This document shows positions 58,554-64,000 of a stretch of DNA of 64,000 bases, piece by piece. Source of the stretch: Welwitschia mirabilis (lineage: Eukaryota > Gnetophyta > Gnetopsida > Welwitschiales); contig JBOZIK010000001.1 of the NCBI GenBank assembly GCA_051453625.1, forward strand, positions 247,173,994 to 247,237,993. Direction: 5' to 3'. The translations under genes and the position numbers were made by a program. The notes under the pieces are model-generated. The model was not told where the DNA came from. It worked only from the letters and a program-made list of their open reading frames with translations, and made no database searches. How positions within the stretch are numbered: the first letter of the stretch is position 1; each line of letters opens with the position of its first letter.

Positions 58554-59319
58554 CTAAAAAGGACATTATTTTAAAAGCATTTACATAATATCTAATTTAG
58601 GTTATTTCTATGAGATAAAAGATATTATTTTAAAAATTTTGTTTAAAATATTCTCATAATATTTCATTATTTGCATCATCTACTTATCATCACTATCTTA
58701 GATATATACCATGTATATATCTAACGTTTGGCCAAGTAATATCTATTAGTACCATCTTATGGATAAGTGCATAAGCATCGATTAATAGCAACTATTGTTG
58801 ACCTTAGATATAACATAAACCATTCATCACATAGTTAATATTGACCTTTAACCAAATAATTGATGCTTCTTACTTGGCTAAAATTTTTCCTCCTCTCAAG
58901 GTTCAAAAAAAGGAAAAAAAAAATTCTAAAAGATAAGCATTTGTTGTTTGGTCAAATATTAATGTTGTCTATATGGCAAATGCTCTACATTGCCTTAAGC
59001 TTTTTGGTCAACTTAAATAGTCAACAATAGTTAGTATTATTATTCAATATTTGTACCCCGGTCCAAAAAACATCACTGAAAGATATCACTTGGTCAACTC
59101 TTACATATATACATAGTATATATCTAAGCTAGTAAACTGTAATTATTAATGAAATGGTAATGCAACTAATAGGACATTTATCTATGACTTAATAAGTTAT
59201 AATTTCAAATCTCTAAATGACTTGATTGGCATATTATAAGGTCTTAAGTGCAGTAAAATCATTTGTTTAAGACATTATGGTAACTATACTCCTGAGGAAT
59301 AGGTGTGCATACTAAAAGT
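58554..59319. other. AT-rich spacer, no gene
   Basis: TTGGCCAAGTAAT, TTGGTCAA and GACCTT-ATA motifs recur irregularly at 58725-59100, possibly a remnant of a degenerate repeat. Confidence 0.4.
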
Positions 59320-60254
59320 NNNNNNNNNNNNNNNNNNNNNNNNNNNNNNNNNNNNNNNNNNNNNNNNNNNNNNNNNNNNNNNNNNNNNNNNNNNNNNNNN
59401 NNNNNNNNNNNNNNNNNNNNNNNNNNNNNNNNNNNNNNNNNNNNNNNNNNNNNNNNNNNNNNNNNNNNNNNNNNNNNNNNNNNNNNNNNNNNNNNNNNNN
59501 NNNNNNNNNNNNNNNNNNNNNNNNNNNNNNNNNNNNNNNNNNNNNNNNNNNNNNNNNNNNNNNNNNNNNNNNNNNNNNNNNNNNNNNNNNNNNNNNNNNN
59601 NNNNNNNNNNNNNNNNNNNNNNNNNNNNNNNNNNNNNNNNNNNNNNNNNNNNNNNNNNNNNNNNNNNNNNNNNNNNNNNNNNNNNNNNNNNNNNNNNNNN
59701 NNNNNNNNNNNNNNNNNNNNNNNNNNNNNNNNNNNNNNNNNNNNNNNNNNNNNNNNNNNNNNNNNNNNNNNNNNNNNNNNNNNNNNNNNNNNNNNNNNNN
59801 NNNNNNNNNNNNNNNNNNNNNNNNNNNNNNNNNNNNNNNNNNNNNNNNNNNNNNNNNNNNNNNNNNNNNNNNNNNNNNNNNNNNNNNNNNNNNNNNNNNN
59901 NNNNNNNNNNNNNNNNNNNNNNNNNNNNNNNNNNNNNNNNNNNNNNNNNNNNNNNNNNNNNNNNNNNNNNNNNNNNNNNNNNNNNNNNNNNNNNNNNNNN
60001 NNNNNNNNNNNNNNNNNNNNNNNNNNNNNNNNNNNNNNNNNNNNNNNNNNNNNNNNNNNNNNNNNNNNNNNNNNNNNNNNNNNNNNNNNNNNNNNNNNNN
60101 NNNNNNNNNNNNNNNNNNNNNNNNNNNNNNNNNNNNNNNNNNNNNNNNNNNNNNNNNNNNNNNNNNNNNNNNNNNNNNNNNNNNNNNNNNNNNNNNNNNN
60201 NNNNNNNNNNNNNNNNNNNNNNNNNNNNNNNNNNNNNNNNNNNNNNNNNNNNNN
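59320..60254. other. Assembly gap of 935 N
   Basis: Unknown sequence. Any open frame across it is an artefact. It may hide the left end of the C4 copia LTR or other DNA. Confidence 0.98.
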
Positions 60255-60479
60255 ACAAAAAAAATAAAAATGGAAAAAATTAATGCATATGATTTTCATA
60301 TCTCTATTATTATATCTATTAGATTATTTGTACCACTAATGAAAGATTATTTAAACTAATAAATGCATTACACATATAAATAAACTATTATTTAAAATAT
60401 ATATAATTTCTAAATCTTTACACATCAAACAAGTGTACAAATGCACAGTACATACATGACAAACATGGAACAAATATTA

Positions 60480-60785
60480 TAAAATGATACATGCTTGATC
60501 AGCCTAATCCAGCATATTGTCCTCTTGCTTTAGAAGACACCACAAATCACACTTAAAAGAGTTTTTTAAATTGCTATACGATAATACTCTTTGAAAAACA
60601 GTGAGTCACAAGAGTAGTAGCAAGAAGACATCGAGGTTGAAAGTATGGACTCAACCATATTAAGGTGGTCGACGAGGTGCATTTAAATAAATAAAGAGCG
60701 CTCATAAATTTGCACAATTCTATGGGTGATCACCACCCTGTCCACCTTTGTATGTATGTTCAAAATTTGAGACACATCCCTAACA
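60480..60785 (-). repeat. C4 3' LTR (left end uncertain)
   Basis: On the minus strand the LTR begins TGTTAGGGATGTGTCTCAAA at 60785, directly after a GATGGAGAT purine tract. The G+C content rises near 60480, which I take as a rough left limit, but the LTR could extend toward the N gap. Confidence 0.6.
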
Positions 60786-60803
60786 ATCTCCATCTTGGCT
60801 TAA
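60786..60803 (-). other. C4 polypurine tract
   Basis: The minus strand reads AAGCCAAGATGGAGAT before the LTR, matching the copia AAGxGGGAGAT tract. Confidence 0.7.
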
Positions 60804-60839
60804 ATCTGATGTACGGCTAGTTATTTACTTGTCATGTAT

Positions 60840-61375
60840 GCTACTAAGTCCAAACATTATTTGAACTTGACCTTCGAAAGAGACTTAGTCAACATGTCAA
60901 TAGAATTTTTTGAAGTATGTATCTTCTATACAACAATGTCTCCTATAGTAAGAGCATCCCTAATATAGTGATGCTTAACATGAATGTGCTTAGTTCTTGA
61001 GTGATACATATCATTCTTGGTAAGATGAATAGCACTTTTACTATCACAGAATATCACAATTACATCTTGAGTTATACCAAGTTTAATCACTAAACCTCAT
61101 AGCCATGTACCTTCTTTCACACCTTTAGTAACTAAAACATACTCAGTTTCTATGGTCGATAACATAACAAAAGATTGAAGAGATGCCTTTCAACTGATGG
61201 TAGAATTACAGAGTGTAAAACTGTAACCGAAAAGAGATATTTACCTACATAAAAAACCACCATGACCAAAATCATTAAATCCTACTGCATTATTAGATAG
61301 GGATTTAGACTTATTAAATGTTAAGCATAAACTAGAGGTACCCTTTAAATAGTAAAGGATTCATTTTATAGTATT
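60840..61375 (-). pseudogene. pol: C4 RNase H remnant
   Basis: On the minus strand CDSKSAIHLTKNDMYHSRTK and HIHVKHHYIRDAL are intact (about 61055-60955), matching the family's CDSxSAIxLxKNxxxHxRTKHIDxxxHFIR. The end reads KIHTSKNSIDMLTKSLSKVK (family KIxTxxNxADMLTKxLxxxKF). The first half of the domain has stops. It follows RT directly. Confidence 0.9.
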
Positions 61376-61778
61376 CTAATGATCCTTTCCTAGATTATGC
61401 ATGTATTGACTCATAATATTGATAGCATATGTGAGATCAGGTTTAGTGTAGACCATAGTATACATTAAACTTCCAACAGCATTAGAATAGGGAGTGTTTG
61501 ATATACACTCAATCTCTTCTTTAGTTTTCAGGCAATAATTCAAAGACAATTTGAAGTAATCAGCGAAGGGATTAGAAATAGATTTATAATTTAACATATT
61601 GAACCTTTTAAGAACTTTCTCAATATATTTCCTTTGTGAGAGAAACGATTTACCAGCTTGTTGGTCTCTGCGAATTTCCATACCAAGAATTTTCTTAGCT
61701 TCACATAAATCCTTCATCTCAAATTCCTTATTGAGTTATGATTTCAACCTCTCAATCAAAGACTTCTTATTGAAAAGC
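61376..61778 (-). pseudogene. pol: C4 reverse transcriptase, C-terminal part
   Basis: From FNKKSLIERLKS, with one in-frame TAA at a Gln position, the frame opens into MKDLCEAKKILGMEI, LSQRKYIEKVLKRFNM, SNAVGSLMYTMVYTKPDLTY and INIMSQYMHN. All are standard copia motifs (MKDLGxAxxILGM, LSQxxYIxKVLxRFxM, VGSLMYAMxCTRPD). A one-base indel just upstream separates it from the YVDD block. The 113-codon stop-free part ends at 61376. Confidence 0.95.
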
Positions 61779-62486
61779 AATTAATATATCATCAACATAC
61801 AACAAAAAATACATAAAGGACTTATTAGAATAGTACTAGTAATAGATACAGTGATCATATTGACTTCTGATAAAACCTTGCCTAATCATAAATGCATTAA
61901 ACTTCTTGTGCCATTGTTTTGGAGCTTGCTTAAGGCCATATAACAATTTATTTAGATGATACACATAATGTTCTTTTCTTGGGATTACAAAACCCTTAGG
62001 ATGCTTCATATAGATTTCTTCATCAAGATCTCCATGTAAAAAAGCAGTTTTGACATCGATTTGATGTAACTCTATGTCAAATAAGCTAACAAATGTAAGT
62101 AGTACATAAATCGAAGTATGATAAATAATAGGTGAAAAAATTTTATGGAAATCAATACCTTCTTTTTTATTGTAGCCTTTGACAACCAAATGTACTTGTC
62201 ATCTTGCATTTTTAACTCTAGGGATTCCTTCCTTTTTCTTATAGGTCTACTTACAATTCAAATAAGGTTCACTAGATGGAAGTTAATACAAAACCCATGT
62301 TTCATTTTTATGGAGACTATCAATTTCACTGTTCATAGTCATTAACCACTTAGAAGAGTTAGCATAAGAAACAGCTTCTGAATAAGATGAACATTCCATA
62401 CATTTAAGAATTTCCTTGACAATTAAAAGAGCATATGCAACTAATTCATCATCAGTGTTCATATATCTAGCTAGTTTCTTTATCAT
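61779..62486 (-). pseudogene. pol: C4 reverse transcriptase, N-terminal part
   Basis: The frame starts with SEAVSYANSSKWLMTMNSEI and HKNETWVLY, then crosses three stops within about 30 codons (at expected Leu/Gln, Trp and Arg positions) before KGYNKKEGIDFHKIFSPI, QIDVKTAFLHGDLDEEIYMK, HPKGF and YGLKQAPKQWHKKF. The catalytic YVDDILIA is intact near 61790-61815. The 117-codon block at 61836-62189 is stop-free. Together with the C-terminal part it is a nearly full copia RT. Confidence 0.95.
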
Positions 62487-62762
62487 TCTCCTTGAATGAT
62501 CTCGAGTAATTGAATAATCCTACTGTGGTTGGACAGAAGTATTGATACTTAGAGCATTCTTATCAAAACTTGCTTTAGGAGAGAAGGAAGGTGTGGAATT
62601 AATAATAGTCAGTGAAGACAATGTAACCTCCAACTCCACTTTCTTACTAGACTTCGGATCTATAATATCTTGAGAAGAAGAAGAAGAAGTAGTATCTTTT
62701 TGAGGAGTAAGCAAAGTACCCTCATCGAAAGTCACATCTCTACTAAGAATCACCTTATGCAA
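62487..62762 (-). pseudogene. pol: C4 integrase-RT linker
   Basis: MHKVILSRDVTFDEGTLL is the end of integrase (family KxxxSRDVxFDE). A Ser/Thr-rich linker follows, with a run of Ser near residues 25-30. A TAG at 62520-62522, readable as Gln, interrupts the frame, which otherwise continues into RT. Integrase upstream is in another frame. Confidence 0.85.
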
Positions 62763-63385
62763 CTTAGGGCGCTAAAAATGATATCCTTTAGACTCAGAAG
62801 CATAACCTAGAAATATGCATTTAAAATCTCTAGGTGCTAATTTACCATCATTGGTATGGACAATGCTAGATAATGAAATATTTTTAACTGAGAATAGTTA
62901 ACAAGATTACCTGACCAAATGTCTTCTAGAATTCTAGACTCAAGTGATGGATGTGAAGAGTGATTGACAAGATAACATGCTGTTGAAATGGCTTCAGTTC
63001 GTAAATCACGTTGATGCCACAAATTTGCATTGGAGAGCATATAACAAGCCCTTTCAAGTAATGTTCTGTTCATGCATTTTGCAACACCATTTTGTTATGG
63101 CATTTCAACTAATGTTTTGTGTCTATTAGAACAAAACTCATTGAAATCACTTGAACAAAATTCTAACCCATTATCGGTCCTGAGTTTCTTGATCTTCTTA
63201 CCTGTCTAATTTTCAATGAGAATTTTCCATTGTTTAAAAGAAGAAAAAGCTTCATTTTTATGCCTTAGAAAATAACCCATACTTTATAAGAATAATCATT
63301 AATAATAGTCATCAAAAAACAACAACGACCAATAAAAGGAACCTTAGAAGATCCCCATAGATTAGATTGAATATAATCCAAAACA
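62763..63385 (-). pseudogene. pol: C4 integrase remnant
   Basis: The second catalytic region reads TDNGLEFCSSDFNEFC (about 63184-63135). The third, normally QQNGVAERMNRTLLERA, reads stop, QNGVAKCMNRTLLERA: the stop at 63095-63097 replaces Gln and the catalytic Glu codon at 63077-63079 is Lys. The stop-free block 62837-63073 continues with SNANLWHQRDLRTEAISTAC and YLVNHSSHPSLESRILED, typical of copia (FWAEAVxTAxYLVNRSPSxAL). A frameshift lies between 62837 and 62762. Confidence 0.9.
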
Positions 63386-63388
63386 CCT

Positions 63389-63595
63389 TTAGTACAATGA
63401 GTTGTAGTAGAGAATGCAATGTTCATAGAATTCCAATTTACCAATATGCTGACTATAGAGAAGATCTTTCTTACTTAAGATGTGCATACCTTTTGTGCTC
63501 ATGTGACCTAGTTGCATGTGCCATAAGTGAGTAATGTGATAATCAAGTATAGATGTTGAAACAGCTACTGAACATTTAATTGTAGAACCTTGCAA
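63389..63595 (-). pseudogene. pol: C4 gag-pre-integrase (zinc-binding) domain
   Basis: MQGSTIKCSVAVSTSI leads into LWHMQLGHMSTKGMHILSKK, matching the copia LWHxRLGHMSExGMxxLxKxxLL segment that carries the His pair of the integrase HHCC zinc site. The Cys pair should follow near 63400; one Cys (YEHCILY) is visible. It is in the same frame as the block at 62837-63073. Confidence 0.9.
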
Positions 63596-63962
63596 AACAT
63601 ATAAGCTACCATAATGATTAGCCTTTAAAACAACAAGAGCACCTTTAATTACTTTTAGTACTCAACCTTCAATTATGTATTTATACCCTTTCAATTATAG
63701 AGTACATAATGAAATTAAGTTTCTTTTAAGGTCAAGAACAAAGCGTACCTCCTCAACTTTCCTCACGATTCTGTCATCTTTTTTGCTCTGAACAGTTTCT
63801 ATTCTTTTAACCTTGCACTGGGTATCATTACCCATTAAAACAATACCGGTATGTATTGGTTAAAAAGTGGTATGCTAGTCCTTATTAGGATAGATGTGAA
63901 ATGTACGTCCTGAATGTGAGTAACCTGAGTTTTGCCCTTTCTTTAAAGGCTTTTAGCTTAGC
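63596..63962 (-). pseudogene. pol: C4 protease remnant
   Basis: The minus strand reads GRTFHIYPNKD near 63905-63870 (family SxCSxHMCPNRDWF), then GIVLMGNDTQCKVKRIETVQ, IVRKVEEVRFVLDLKRNLIS and a KGYKYIIEG stretch. This is the standard copia protease C-terminal half (family VxMGNxxxCKVxGIGTVxIKMFDGxxRTLxxVRHVPxLKRNLIS). The DSGA box itself is eroded. Two or three stops interrupt it. Confidence 0.85.
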
Positions 63963-63986
63963 AAAAAAAAAAAAAAAAAAAAAAAA
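63963..63986. repeat. A24 homopolymer
   Basis: A run of 24 A on the plus strand lies upstream of the protease on the minus strand. It interrupts the expected gag-protease junction. Confidence 0.95.
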
Positions 63987-64000
63987 TAATTAACATTACT

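Larger units (their letters stand above)
60480..63962 (-). mobile_element. C4: relatively young Ty1/copia element, partial
   Basis: Protease, gag-pre-integrase, integrase, RT and RNase H are all readable on the minus strand in copia order and end with a polypurine tract and an LTR. Long stop-free blocks of 78-117 codons remain, far better than in the other elements. Gag and the 5' LTR are outside the window to the right. It still has several stops and two frameshifts, so it is not active. Confidence 0.9.

Noticed and set aside
58680-59110. Recurring TTGAC/GGTCAA motifs as W-box promoter elements
   Set aside because: There is no gene nearby, and the motifs look like part of a decayed repeat rather than a promoter.
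59259-60299. Four open frames of 320-346 codons on both strands
   Set aside because: They consist almost entirely of the 935-N gap and are artefacts.
61599-62345. Plus-strand open frames at 61599-61784 and 62145-62345
   Set aside because: Shadows of the C4 reverse transcriptase, which reads unambiguously on the minus strand.

Overview
The window looks like gene-poor intergenic or heterochromatic DNA from a flowering plant. By eye it is only about a quarter G+C. Every recognisable coding remnant belongs to a plant LTR retrotransposon: Ty1/copia, chromodomain-type Ty3/gypsy, and Tat/Athila-type Ty3/gypsy. I see no host protein gene, tRNA, rRNA, CRISPR array or prokaryotic operon. The base composition is very low even for a plant, which may hint at an unusually AT-rich lineage, but I cannot name the species.

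Layout. 1-2065: two degenerate tandem arrays (about 30-bp and about 100-bp periods). 2.7-7.2 kb: a heavily mutated gypsy element (G1; gag, RT, RNase H, integrase, polypurine tract, start of the 3' LTR). 9461-14401: a complete but dead copia element (C1) with both LTRs and a primer binding site. 16247-28210: a roughly 12-kb Tat/Athila-type gypsy (G2) bounded by LTRs of about 520-540 bp. It carries gag-pol, then a (GA)n tract, a possible antisense ORF, a hairpin-bearing tandem repeat and two sense coding-like blocks that I do not recognise. 28.2-29.2 kb: an inverted half LTR between two copies of another repeat. 29.3-49.0 kb: a dispersed A/B repeat family that hosts a short copia-like element (C2, 29445 to about 32150) and a minus-strand copia (C3, 34.3-47.3 kb). 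The gag of C3 is split by a gypsy element (G3, 39858-47028), which itself contains a 112-bp satellite and a Del/Tekay-like element (G4, 41496-46260) with seven tandem primer-binding-site-like repeats. 49.0-50.9 kb: a truncated Athila-type fragment (G5). 51-60 kb: AT-rich DNA with simple repeats and N gaps but no genes. 60.5-63.96 kb: the best-preserved element, a minus-strand copia (C4) running off the right edge.

How the parts relate. Most premature stops sit where the family has Gln, Arg or Trp codons (CAA, CAG, CGA, TGG), and several catalytic Asp or Glu codons have become Asn or Lys. This is the pattern expected from cytosine deamination of long-methylated, silenced repeats. The nesting gives a relative order of insertion: A/B repeats, then C3, then G3, then G4. 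C4 is the youngest by sequence integrity. Domain boundaries are read by eye and are good to tens of bases unless an LTR end or motif position is given.
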